DNA from: Methylotenera_A sp040079935
GTDB lineage: Bacteria > Pseudomonadota > Gammaproteobacteria > Burkholderiales > Methylophilaceae
Direction: 5' to 3'
Assembly: GCA_040079935.1 (NCBI GenBank)
Contig: JBEBJI010000002.1
Span: 62,001-126,000, forward strand
DNA length: 64,000 nucleotides
Shown: positions 32,929 through 41,510 of the stretch, piece by piece
How the letters are laid out: the number at the start of each line of letters is the position of its first letter
Numbering within the stretch: position 1 is the stretch's first letter
Notes under the pieces: model-generated
The model's database searches: none
Told to the model about the DNA's origin: nothing
The model's input: the letters and a program-made list of their open reading frames with translations, nothing else
Position numbers and translations under genes: made by a program

Positions 32929-32956
32929 CGTCATTCCCGCAAAAGTGGGAATGACG
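32929..32956. repeat. REP-like inverted repeat
   Basis: CGTCATTCCC (32929-32938) / GGGAATGACG (32947-32956), loop GCAAAAGT; between the smr gene and trxB. Same family as 15254-15284 and 40042-40125. Confidence 0.8.
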
Positions 32957-32996
32957 AATAAAGGAAGTTATTTCAAACTAAAACTGTAAAATTGAC

Positions 32997-33034
32997 TGCC
33001 CTAAGAGCCAATATCCATGCGGCTTGCAGAGAAT
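32997..33034. repeat. Dispersed palindromic element, intergenic copy 2
   Basis: TGCCCTAAGAGCC, AATATCCATGCG, GGCTTGCAGAGAAT. Just downstream of trxB. Confidence 0.8.
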
Positions 33035-33060
33035 TTATTTTAATAATAAATAAAGCACAA

Positions 33061-34011
33061 TTATTCTAAATTAGCTAAATAGCGCTCCGCATCCAACGCT
33101 GCCATACAACCCGTGCCAGCGCTGGTAACCGCTTGGCGATAAATATGGTCTTGCACATCACCCGCCGCAAATACGCCAGGCACACTCGTCGCAGTCGCAT
33201 TACCCACGCGACCTGCTTGCGTGACAATATAACCACCTTCCATCTCGAGCTGGCCTGCAAAAATATCGGTATTCGGTTTGTGGCCAATGGCAATAAACAC
33301 GCCCTTAAGCGCGATATCTTTCGTTGTACCAGTTTGCACATTTTTTAAGCGCATGCCCGTTACGCCGCTGTTGTCACCCAATACTTCGTCTAGTGTGTGG
33401 AAAGTTTGTAGCTCAATTTTACCTTCGGCCACGCGCGCCATCAGTTTATCCACCAAAATCGCTTCGGCTTTAAACTTATCTCGTCTGTGCACCAGCGTGA
33501 CTTTGCTGGCGATGTTTGCTAAATAAAGCGCTTCTTCCACCGCGGTATTACCGCCGCCAATCACTGCAACTTCTTGATTTTTATAGAAAAACCCATCACA
33601 AGTTGCACAAGCAGAAACGCCTTTGCCGCTAAATGCCTCTTCACTTGGCAAGCCCAAATATTGCGCAGAAGCGCCTGTGGCGATAATGAGCGCATCGCAA
33701 GTATATTCGCCATTATCGCCGACTAAACGAATCGGTTTTTCTTTTAAATGTGCAGTATGAATGTGGTCAAAAATCATCTCGGTGTTAAAGCGCTCCGCAT
33801 GTTTTTGAAAGCGCTCCATCAGCTCTGGGCCTTGTACGCCATCTACATCGGCAGGCCAATTATCGACCTCAGTGGTGGTCATTAATTGACCACCTTGCGC
33901 AATGCCAGTGATGAGCACAGGTTTAAGGTTGGCGCGCGCGGCGTAAACGGCAGCCGAGTAACCAGCAGGACCTGAGCCCAAAATGAGAAGTTTTTGGTGA
34001 CGAGTTGACAT
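33061..34011 (-). CDS. trxB: Thioredoxin reductase
   Basis: 316 residues from the ATG at 34011 (MSTRHQKLLILGSGPAGYSA), the usual TrxB length; an upstream in-frame TTG at 34074 would add 21 residues and is less likely. FAD-binding GSGPAG, TTTEVDNWP, the redox-active CATC in SACATCDGFF, the NADPH-binding GGGNTAVEEA and the C-terminal GVFAAGDVQD. Reduces thioredoxin with NADPH in the cytoplasm. Divergent from ftsK, as in many betaproteobacteria. Confidence 0.96.
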   Translation of the reverse strand: MSTRHQKLLILGSGPAGYSAAVYAARANLKPVLITGIAQGGQLMTTTEVDNWPADVDGVQGPELMERFQKHAERFNTEMIFDHIHTAHLKEKPIRLVGDNGEYTCDALIIATGASAQYLGLPSEEAFSGKGVSACATCDGFFYKNQEVAVIGGGNTAVEEALYLANIASKVTLVHRRDKFKAEAILVDKLMARVAEGKIELQTFHTLDEVLGDNSGVTGMRLKNVQTGTTKDIALKGVFIAIGHKPNTDIFAGQLEMEGGYIVTQAGRVGNATATSVPGVFAAGDVQDHIYRQAVTSAGTGCMAALDAERYLANLE

Positions 34012-34224
34012 TGTGGAGTGCTTTCTTTGCTTAAGTGAATATGGTAAAAATGGTGATAATTTGCTTAATTTCAAGTGGCGAAACTGACGCGTTTCGGCAA
34101 CGCTTCAATATCATGTTATTTAATTGTTAGATTTTAAATTTATGGCGCACTTTACGCAATTTGATTTTGCTATAATTAGCAAATAATATTAATCGCACTA
34201 TTATTTCTCAAGGTTTGTAACGCA

Positions 34225-36531
34225 TTGTTTTTTAATAAAAAATCATCAGCATTCAATGGCCGCGTCGAAACGCCAAAAACACCGCAACAACAAAAACACG
34301 CGCATTTGGTGCGCGAGGCGTGGTGGCTGGGCTTGGTGCTGGTCGGCTTATATCTTGCCGTTATTTTAATCACTTACAATCAGCAAGATCCATCTTGGTC
34401 ACACATGGCTAGCGAGGGCGCTAGCATTAGCAATGCGGGTGGCTCGGTTGGTGCTTGGGTGTCGGATATGTTGTTGTATTTATTTGGATTTTCAGCCTGG
34501 TGGTGGGTAGTATTAGCGTTTTACAGCATGTGGCTGGTGTATCAACGATTAGAACTAACGATTTCTGAGCGGCCATTTTTAGTATTTAATTTATTTGGCT
34601 TTGGTTTGTTGATTTTGGCTTCTAGCGCATTAGAAGCAGGTCATTTGATTGATCTGCCAGCCGCACTGCCATTGGGTGCTGGCGGCATGCTTGGAAGCGG
34701 TTTAGATAGTGCCTTGCGGAGCATGTTTGCTTACGCAGGTTCGAGTATGATTTTGTTACTCTTATTCGCAATTGGCTTTAGTTTATTCACTGGATGGTCA
34801 TGGATTATGATGACCGAAAAACTCGGGTTTGGCTTAATTAATGGCTATCAATGGGCAAAGAATAAGTATTACGATTGGCAAGATAGAAAAGCGGGCAAAG
34901 TAGTTGAGCAAAAACGCGAAGTGTTTGTGGATGCAGAGCGCAAACGCACAGAAGACCGTGCGCCGTTGGAAATTAAGCCTGCCCAAGTTGAAATTGCCAA
35001 GAGTGAGCGCGTATTAAAAGAAAAACAAACCACGCTGTTTGCTTCTGACCCAGATTCCACTTTGCCGCCGCTACATTTGCTGGATGAAGCGAAAAATACG
35101 GTCGAGTTGCCTTCTGATGAAACTTTGGATTTTACCTCGCGCTTAATAGAGCGGAAATTGGCCGATTTTGGCATCGAAGTAAAAGTGCTTTCTGCGCAGC
35201 CTGGCCCAGTGATTACACGTTACGAGCTGGAGCCAGCTGCTGGCGTGAAAGGTAGTCAAGTGACCAACTTGGTGAAAGATTTAGCCCGCGCGTTGTCTGT
35301 GGTGAGCGTTCGTGTCGTCGAGACTATTCCTGGCAAAACTTGCATGGGTTTAGAGATTCCCAATCCAAAACGCCAAATCGTATTTTTATCTGAAATCATG
35401 AGTAGCCAAGTTTATGCGGATATGCATTCACCGATTGCAATCGCTATGGGCAAGGATATTGCGGGCAAGCCAGTGGTGGCAGATTTAGCCAAAATGCCGC
35501 ACGTGTTGGTGGCGGGCACGACGGGTTCGGGCAAATCAGTGGCAATCAATGCATTGATTTTGAGCTTTTTGTATAAATCTGAAGCCAGTAAAGTGCGCAT
35601 GATTTTAATCGACCCGAAAATGCTGGAGCTTTCTGTTTACGAAGGCATCCCACACTTGCTGGCGCCAGTCGTCACAGATATGCGCCAAGCCGCCAACGCA
35701 CTGAATTGGTGTGTGGCAGAGATGGAGCGCCGTTATAAACTCATGTCTAGTTTAGGCGTGCGTAACTTGGCGGGCTACAACCAAAAAATCAAAGATGCCG
35801 AAAAGTTAGGCGAGAAAATTCCGCATCCATTCAGCTTAACGCCAGATGCGCCAGAACCGCTCGAAGAAATGCCGTTAATCGTGGTGGTAATAGATGAGCT
35901 GGCCGATTTGATGATGGTGGTCGGTAAAAAAGTCGAGGAACTTATCGCGCGTCTCGCCCAAAAGGCGCGCGCTTCTGGCATTCATTTGGTATTGGCAACG
36001 CAACGTCCTTCGGTAGATGTGATTACTGGTTTAATTAAGGCTAATGTGCCAACGCGCATCTCGTTTCAAGTCTCTAGCAAAATCGATTCTCGAACGATAC
36101 TAGACCAAATGGGCGCTGAAGCGTTATTGGGTCAGGGTGATATGTTGTACATGCCTCCTGGTACAGGTTATCCAGTGCGTATTCATGGCGCTTTTGTGAG
36201 CGATCACGAGGTGCATGAGGTGGTAAATCACCTCAAAGCCATGGGCGAGCCGAACTATATTGAAGGCATATTGACCAATGAAACAGAAGGCGGTGAGCTC
36301 AGTGAGTATGGCGATGACGGCGCAGAGAAAGATCCGCTTTACGATGAGGCGGTTTCTATCGTGCTAAAAAGTCGTCGTGCGAGCATTTCCTCTGTGCAGC
36401 GTCAGTTGCGTATCGGCTACAACCGTGCGGCACGTTTAATTGAGAATATGGAGCGCGCAGGGCTGGTTTCTGCCATGCAGAGTAACGGTAACCGCGAAGT
36501 GCTCGTAAAAGCTGGTGGCGCAGAAAATTAA
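34225..36531 (+). CDS. ftsK: DNA translocase FtsK
   Basis: 768 residues; E. coli FtsK is 1329, but the short-linker form is common. TTG start with AAGG upstream. Four N-terminal transmembrane helices (about 25-195), a short linker of ~80 residues, the RecA-like motor with Walker A AGTTGSGKS near residue 430 and VVIDELADLMMV, and a C-terminal gamma winged helix (SISSVQRQLRIGYNRAARL) that reads KOPS sequences. Pumps chromosome dimers at the division septum and activates XerCD. Confidence 0.96.
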   Translation: MFFNKKSSAFNGRVETPKTPQQQKHAHLVREAWWLGLVLVGLYLAVILITYNQQDPSWSHMASEGASISNAGGSVGAWVSDMLLYLFGFSAWWWVVLAFYSMWLVYQRLELTISERPFLVFNLFGFGLLILASSALEAGHLIDLPAALPLGAGGMLGSGLDSALRSMFAYAGSSMILLLLFAIGFSLFTGWSWIMMTEKLGFGLINGYQWAKNKYYDWQDRKAGKVVEQKREVFVDAERKRTEDRAPLEIKPAQVEIAKSERVLKEKQTTLFASDPDSTLPPLHLLDEAKNTVELPSDETLDFTSRLIERKLADFGIEVKVLSAQPGPVITRYELEPAAGVKGSQVTNLVKDLARALSVVSVRVVETIPGKTCMGLEIPNPKRQIVFLSEIMSSQVYADMHSPIAIAMGKDIAGKPVVADLAKMPHVLVAGTTGSGKSVAINALILSFLYKSEASKVRMILIDPKMLELSVYEGIPHLLAPVVTDMRQAANALNWCVAEMERRYKLMSSLGVRNLAGYNQKIKDAEKLGEKIPHPFSLTPDAPEPLEEMPLIVVVIDELADLMMVVGKKVEELIARLAQKARASGIHLVLATQRPSVDVITGLIKANVPTRISFQVSSKIDSRTILDQMGAEALLGQGDMLYMPPGTGYPVRIHGAFVSDHEVHEVVNHLKAMGEPNYIEGILTNETEGGELSEYGDDGAEKDPLYDEAVSIVLKSRRASISSVQRQLRIGYNRAARLIENMERAGLVSAMQSNGNREVLVKAGGAEN

Positions 36532-36538
36532 CACAAGT

Positions 36539-36573
36539 CTGCAGAGCGCATGGATATTGGTTTGCAGGGCATG
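36539..36573. repeat. Dispersed palindromic element, intergenic copy 3
   Basis: CTGCAGAGCGCATGGATATT then GGTTTGCAGGGCATG, reverse orientation, filling most of the 65-bp gap between ftsK and lolA. Confidence 0.8.
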
Positions 36574-36596
36574 TTTTTAAAGGATTAAAGGATTAA

Positions 36597-37205
36597 ATGA
36601 TTAAATTTTTATTTTTTTTCATGGCGTTAGCATCGCAAGCAGCAATGGCAGACGGCGTTTCTAGCTTGCGTGACTTTTTTAATAACACCAACACCATGCG
36701 CGCGCAATTTAGCCAAGTGGTGAACGACAAACAAGGCCGCAAAGAGCAAGAAGTTGAAGGCACCATGCAGCTGCAACGTCCAAATAAATTCCGTTGGGAT
36801 TATAAAAAACCTTACGAACAGCAAATTGTAAGCGATGGCAAAGACGTTTTTTTGTATGACACTGAACTGCAGCAAGTAACTGTTCGGCAACTTAGTAAAA
36901 CCTTAGGTTCAAGTCCTGCCGCTATGCTGGCGGGCGGTGAAAATGTAGAGAAAAGCTTCACGCTTAAAAATGCGACGCGCAAAGATGATCTGGCTTGGGT
37001 ACTGGCTTTGCCAAAAAACAAAGAGAGTGGTTTTGAACGTGTTTTATTGGGCTTTAAAGCCGATAAGCTACGCAAAATGGAGATTTACGACAGCTTTAAT
37101 CACATTACGCATATTACTTTTGAGGAAGTTGAGCGCAACCCTAAGCTCGAAGATGCTACATTTTTGTTTACTCCGCCAAAAGGGGTGGATGTGGTGGGCG
37201 AGTAA
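36597..37205 (+). CDS. lolA: Outer-membrane lipoprotein carrier protein
   Basis: 202 residues. Signal peptide about residues 1-18 (ending AAMA). Periplasmic chaperone that ferries lipoproteins from LolCDE to LolB. Family motifs: TMRAQFSQVV, GTMQLQRPNKFRWDYKKPYEQQIVSDG and DTELQQVTVRQL. Follows ftsK, the usual ftsK-lolA-rarA-serS neighbourhood, here interrupted by the DUF560 gene. Confidence 0.95.
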   Translation: MIKFLFFFMALASQAAMADGVSSLRDFFNNTNTMRAQFSQVVNDKQGRKEQEVEGTMQLQRPNKFRWDYKKPYEQQIVSDGKDVFLYDTELQQVTVRQLSKTLGSSPAAMLAGGENVEKSFTLKNATRKDDLAWVLALPKNKESGFERVLLGFKADKLRKMEIYDSFNHITHITFEEVERNPKLEDATFLFTPPKGVDVVGE

Positions 37206-37221
37206 ACCGACAAATTCAAAA

Positions 37222-37270
37222 GTTGTGAATTCACAACAAGTCTTCTGTATTGCCGCAAAACTTAAGTTTT
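37222..37270. promoter_or_regulatory. Two perfect palindromes between lolA and the DUF560 gene
   Basis: GTTGTGAATTCACAAC (37222-37237, 16-bp perfect) and AAAACTTAAGTTTT (37257-37270, 14-bp perfect) in the 127-bp gap. The first could be an operator for a dimeric regulator, the second a weak terminator. No regulator gene is near. Confidence 0.4.
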
Positions 37271-37332
37271 AACTTTGTTTATGTTTTGCAATCCATTATT
37301 ATTTAGCATGTTTTTAAATGATCAACTAAGGC

Positions 37333-38682
37333 ATGCGGCTTTTATTTCAACTCATTAAACCTCATCTAGTCGCCGTGCTTGTGGTTTTGTTCTCTTCAAT
37401 ACCAACACTTTCAGTTGCCGCGCAAGATGATGTCACAAAAGAAGCGGAAGTGTTGATTCGCAAAGGTGACTTCAACGCAGCCTATCAGTTGTTAGAACCA
37501 CTAGAAGCTGAGCGGGCGGGCGATGTGGATTATGATTATTTATTCGGTGTTGCTGGTGTGGAAAGTGGTAATGCCACGCGTGGTGCATTTGCCTTAGAGC
37601 GAGTATTGGCAACAGATCCCAATCATAAGGATGCTCGTGCCGAGATGGCGAAAGCACATTTTATACTTGGCGAAACAGATGCCTCAAAAACTGAATTTAA
37701 TAACGTGTTACAACAAAATCCTGACGCAGAAACCAAAAAAACCATAGAAAAACTACTGACCGCTATTCAAAAAATTGAAGGTACCACAACCACATTTGGC
37801 GCTTATTTAGGGTTTGGTTTAGGCTACGATTCTAATGTGAGTAGCGCACCCAGTATCAGTTCAATAGGAGTGCCAGCCTTCGGTGGCTTGCTTATTCAGC
37901 TAGATAACAGCGCAAGAGAGCAGTCAGACAATTTCATGAATTTAGCAGGTGGTCTTTCCGTGCGCCATCCGTTTACAGACAAGCTTGCGGCGTTTGGCGC
38001 TGTCAGTGGTACCAGCCGTATCAATAGCGATCAAACGGTTTTTGATAATAGCGCGCTTGATTTCAATGCGGGATTGCAATATCGGCAAAATCAACATAAT
38101 TTCTCATTTGCACTGCAAGATAATCATTTTGATTTAGATACTGAAGCGTTTAGGCATGCTTATGGTGCCACCGCGCAATGGCTTTATAACATCGATACAA
38201 ACAATCAGCTTGGGTCATATTTGCAATATTCGCGGCTTAATTACAATGATAATGAGATTCGTAATGCCGATAGAACTATTGTCGGACTTAATGCGGCACA
38301 TGTATTTGCGGGTGATTTAAGCCCTGTGGTATTCGCCAGTATTTATGGTGGGCGCGAAGTTGCACGAGATTCGCAGTTCGATTTTTTAAGCCAAGATATA
38401 CTCGGCGTGCGAGCTGGAGGCCAATTGAGTTTGAATAATAAATGGCAATTATTTGGCTCACTCGGGCATGAGCAGCGCGATAATGATGAAGATGAGCCAG
38501 CTTTTTTGAAGCAACGTAAAGATCGTCAATACGATGCGTCATTGGGTTTAAACTTTGTTCCAGCGCGCGATTGGTCGATTAAGCCGCAGCTTAGTTACAG
38601 CAAAGTAGATTCCAACATCGAACTGTATAGTTTCGATCGCCACATTATTTCTGTCGATATTCGCAAAGATTTCAGCTGGTAA
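37333..38682 (+). CDS. TPR and outer-membrane barrel protein (DUF560/Slam-like)
   Basis: 449 residues. Signal peptide 1-30 (ending VAAQ), then TPR-like helices up to about residue 140 (DFNAAYQLLEPLEAERAGD, HKDARAEMAKAHFILGETD), then a C-terminal beta-barrel beginning GAYLGFGLGYDSNVSSAP and ending in IRKDFSW, an aromatic last residue. This TPR-plus-barrel layout is that of DUF560 proteins, among them Slam, which exports surface lipoproteins in Neisseria. A cargo lipoprotein gene is not seen next to it. Role here is inferred. Confidence 0.82.
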   Translation: MRLLFQLIKPHLVAVLVVLFSSIPTLSVAAQDDVTKEAEVLIRKGDFNAAYQLLEPLEAERAGDVDYDYLFGVAGVESGNATRGAFALERVLATDPNHKDARAEMAKAHFILGETDASKTEFNNVLQQNPDAETKKTIEKLLTAIQKIEGTTTTFGAYLGFGLGYDSNVSSAPSISSIGVPAFGGLLIQLDNSAREQSDNFMNLAGGLSVRHPFTDKLAAFGAVSGTSRINSDQTVFDNSALDFNAGLQYRQNQHNFSFALQDNHFDLDTEAFRHAYGATAQWLYNIDTNNQLGSYLQYSRLNYNDNEIRNADRTIVGLNAAHVFAGDLSPVVFASIYGGREVARDSQFDFLSQDILGVRAGGQLSLNNKWQLFGSLGHEQRDNDEDEPAFLKQRKDRQYDASLGLNFVPARDWSIKPQLSYSKVDSNIELYSFDRHIISVDIRKDFSW

Positions 38683-38714
38683 TAATTTAAGCAACTAGCG
38701 GTATAATTCATACC

Positions 38715-40037
38715 GTGAACACACTATTTCAGCCTAATGCCCCGCAAGCACCGCTCGCCGAAAGACTTCGTCCAAAAACGTTAGATGAAGTCGTCGGGCA
38801 ATCACATCTTTTGGGCGAAAATAAGCCACTGCGATTAGCTTTTCAATCAGGCAATTTGCCATCGATGATTTTGTGGGGCCCGCCTGGTGTGGGCAAAACC
38901 ACCTTAGCACGTTTAATTGCCAACACGGCAGATGCTGAATTTATTGCAGTTTCCGCCGTGCTTTCTGGTATTAAAGATATTCGTGAGGCTGTGGAGCGGG
39001 CAGAGCTTAGCTTGCAGCAACATGGCCGCAAAACGATTTTATTTGTGGATGAGGTGCATCGCTTTAACAAAGGTCAGCAAGACGCATTTTTACCCTTTGT
39101 GGAAAGCGGCTTAATTACCTTTATTGGCGCGACCACAGAAAATCCATCTTTTGAGGTAAATAGCGCGTTGTTAAGTCGCGCACAAGTGTTTGTATTGAAT
39201 TCGCTTTCAGAGCCAGAGCTGGCGCTACTACTAGAGCGGGCGCGTTTATTGGTCGTGGAAAACATCACCATTCCAGACGATATTCGGGAGCAGATAATTG
39301 CATATGCAGATGGTGACGCAAGGCGTTTATTGAACTTCCTGCAAGCCTTATTCCATGCGGCTTCTGGATCATCTACTTCAACAATTGATGAAGCGTTCTT
39401 GCAAACCACCATGGCAGAAAAGCTGCGCCGTTTTGATAAAGGTGGCGAAGCTTTTTATGACCAAATTTCTGCGCTACATAAATCGGTGCGCGGTAGCAAT
39501 CCAGATGCGGCGCTATATTGGTTTTTGCGCATGATAGATGGCGGCGCAGATCCTCTCTATTTAGGGCGGCGCATTGTGCGTATGGCGATTGAAGATATAG
39601 GCTTGGCAGACCCGCGTGCGCAAGGCATGTGTTTGGAAGCCTGCCAGATTTACGAGCGGCTAGGCTCACCAGAAGGCGAGTTGGCGCTAAGCAACGCGGT
39701 AATCTACTTGGCTGTTGCACCTAAAAGCAACGCCGCTTATAACGCTTATAATCAGGCGAAAGCTTTTGTTGGGCAAGATAAATCGCGGCCTGTGCCGTTA
39801 CATTTGCGCAACGCGCCGACTAAGCTGATGAAGTCGCTCGATTACGGCAAAGAATACCGCTACGCACACAATGAGCCAGAGGCTTATGCGGCGGGTGTGG
39901 ATTATTTTCCTGACGAACTTTATGAGGGAAAAAACTCACCACCGCAATTTTATACGCCCACACCGCGCGGCTTAGAAGGTAAAATAGGCGAAAAATTGGC
40001 TCACCTTAAAGATTTAGATAAAAAAGCGAAAAAATAG
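38715..40037 (+). CDS. rarA: Replication-associated recombination protein A (AAA+ ATPase)
   Basis: 440 residues. Acts at stalled replication forks. GTG start at 38715. Walker A GPPGVGKTTLARL, Walker B FVDEVHRFNKGQQDAFLP, sensor ATTENPSFEVNSALLSRAQVF and the C-terminal tetramerisation part with FYDQISALHKSVRGS and DGGADPLYLGRRIVRMA. It lies 32 bp downstream of the DUF560 gene and is followed by serS, as in many proteobacteria. Confidence 0.96.
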   Translation: MNTLFQPNAPQAPLAERLRPKTLDEVVGQSHLLGENKPLRLAFQSGNLPSMILWGPPGVGKTTLARLIANTADAEFIAVSAVLSGIKDIREAVERAELSLQQHGRKTILFVDEVHRFNKGQQDAFLPFVESGLITFIGATTENPSFEVNSALLSRAQVFVLNSLSEPELALLLERARLLVVENITIPDDIREQIIAYADGDARRLLNFLQALFHAASGSSTSTIDEAFLQTTMAEKLRRFDKGGEAFYDQISALHKSVRGSNPDAALYWFLRMIDGGADPLYLGRRIVRMAIEDIGLADPRAQGMCLEACQIYERLGSPEGELALSNAVIYLAVAPKSNAAYNAYNQAKAFVGQDKSRPVPLHLRNAPTKLMKSLDYGKEYRYAHNEPEAYAAGVDYFPDELYEGKNSPPQFYTPTPRGLEGKIGEKLAHLKDLDKKAKK

Positions 40038-40041
40038 GTTT

Positions 40042-40125
40042 GTCATTCCGTGCTACGACACGGAATCCAGCGTCGTTAGATAGCAAAAAAGTCACTGGAT
40101 ACCGACTTCCGTCGGTATGACGAAA
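40042..40125. repeat. Paired REP/BIME-like inverted repeats between rarA and serS
   Basis: First unit 40042-40070 (GTCATTCCGTG ... CACGGAATCCAG), second unit 40091-40125 (CACTGGATACCGAC ... GTCGGTATGACG) in the opposite orientation. Together they form a composite like the BIMEs of enterobacteria and fill the gap between the two genes; possible terminator or mRNA-stabilising structure. Confidence 0.75.
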
Positions 40126-40143
40126 ATATATAGAAGGATTTAA

Positions 40144-41421
40144 ATGTTAGATATTCAGCAATTAAGAAATGATTTGGACGGCGTTGTAAGCCAATTAGCC
40201 AAGCGCGGTTTTGTGCTGGATGCGGCGCAATTTAGTATATTAGAGACGGAGCGCAAGCTAGCGCAAACCGAGACAGAAGCGCTACAAGCTAAGCGTAATA
40301 AGGCTTCTAAGAGCATCGGTATTGCAAAATCTAAAGGTGAAGATGTCAGCGCCATCATGGCAGAAGTGGCGGGTTTAGGTGATGAGCAAAAAGCGGGCGA
40401 AGCGCGTTTAGCTGAAATTCAAGAGCAACTAAAAGACTTAATGCTGAATGTGCCAAATCTTCCACACGAAAGCGTTCCAGCGGGCAAGAGCGAAGCGGAT
40501 AACGTTGAAGTGCGTAAAGTTGGTACGCCGAAAACCTTTGATTTTACTGTGAAAGACCATACCGACGTTGGCACGCCATTGGGTTTAGATTTTGATACAG
40601 GCATTAAACTTTCAGGGACGCGCTTTACCTTTATGCGTGGTGGCATAGCCAAGCTACATCGCGCGCTTTCGCAGTTTATGTTGGATACGCAAACTGAGCA
40701 GCATGGTTATACTGAGTGTTACACGCCGTATTTGGTGAATGCGGAAACCTTGACTGGTACTGGCCAATTGCCAAAATTTGAAGCAGATTTATTTACATTG
40801 AATCACAATGACAGTAAACTCTATCTAATTCCTACATCTGAAGTCACGCTGACCAACACGGTACGCGATGAAATCGTGCCGCTGGAAGCCTTGCCGATTA
40901 AACTGACCGCACACACGCCATGCTTTAGAAGCGAGGCGGGCAGCTACGGAAAAGATACCAAAGGCATGATTCGTCAGCACCAATTCGATAAAGTCGAGAT
41001 GGTGCAAATTGTGCATCCTGATACAAGTTACGAAGCGCTGGAAGAGATGGTCAGCCACGCTGAAAACATCTTGAAGGCGTTGGAATTGCCTTATCGCGTG
41101 GTTTCACTTTGCACGGGCGATATGGGTTTTGGCGCGGCAAAAACGTATGATTTGGAAGTGTGGTTGCCTGCACAAAATACTTATCGAGAAATCTCAAGCG
41201 TGAGCAATTGCGAGGCGTTTCAAGCGCGGCGTTTGCAAGCGCGTTTTAGAAACGTGCAAGGCAAAACCGAATTTGTGCATACGCTGAATGGTTCTGGCTT
41301 GGCGGTAGGGCGCACGCTGGTGGCGGTGCTGGAGAATTATCAAAATGCCGATGGTAGCGTGACGATTCCTAAGGTGTTGCAGCCTTACATGAATGGACTA
41401 CAAAAGCTCAGTATTTCTTAA
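40144..41421 (+). CDS. serS: Seryl-tRNA synthetase
   Basis: 425 residues, class II. N-terminal long coiled-coil arm that grips tRNA(Ser) (about 28-100), then the catalytic domain with motif 2 PCFRSEAGSYGKDTKGMIR, SVSNCEAFQARR, and motif 3 GSGLAVGRTLVAVLENYQ. Ribosome site GAAGGA before the ATG. Confidence 0.97.
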   Translation: MLDIQQLRNDLDGVVSQLAKRGFVLDAAQFSILETERKLAQTETEALQAKRNKASKSIGIAKSKGEDVSAIMAEVAGLGDEQKAGEARLAEIQEQLKDLMLNVPNLPHESVPAGKSEADNVEVRKVGTPKTFDFTVKDHTDVGTPLGLDFDTGIKLSGTRFTFMRGGIAKLHRALSQFMLDTQTEQHGYTECYTPYLVNAETLTGTGQLPKFEADLFTLNHNDSKLYLIPTSEVTLTNTVRDEIVPLEALPIKLTAHTPCFRSEAGSYGKDTKGMIRQHQFDKVEMVQIVHPDTSYEALEEMVSHAENILKALELPYRVVSLCTGDMGFGAAKTYDLEVWLPAQNTYREISSVSNCEAFQARRLQARFRNVQGKTEFVHTLNGSGLAVGRTLVAVLENYQNADGSVTIPKVLQPYMNGLQKLSIS

Positions 41422-41435
41422 GTTAATTCAAAAAA

Positions 41436-41473
41436 ATGCCCTGTAGCCCAATATCCATGGGGCTTGCAGGCAT
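41436..41473. repeat. Dispersed palindromic element, intergenic copy 4
   Basis: ATGCCCTGTAGCCC, AATATCCAT, GGGGCTTGCAGGCAT; in the gap between the convergent serS and mltF-like genes. Confidence 0.8.
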
Positions 41474-41510
41474 GTTATTTTAACAACTAAAAGTATTTCT
41501 GAAGTAAATA

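Noticed and set aside
39337..39366. Sequence in rarA resembling the palindromic element (CTGCAAGCC ... CATGCGGCTTCTG)
   Set aside because: The segment aligns without gaps to a normal helix of RarA and the core AATATCC is not kept; could be chance or a very old copy, so not counted.
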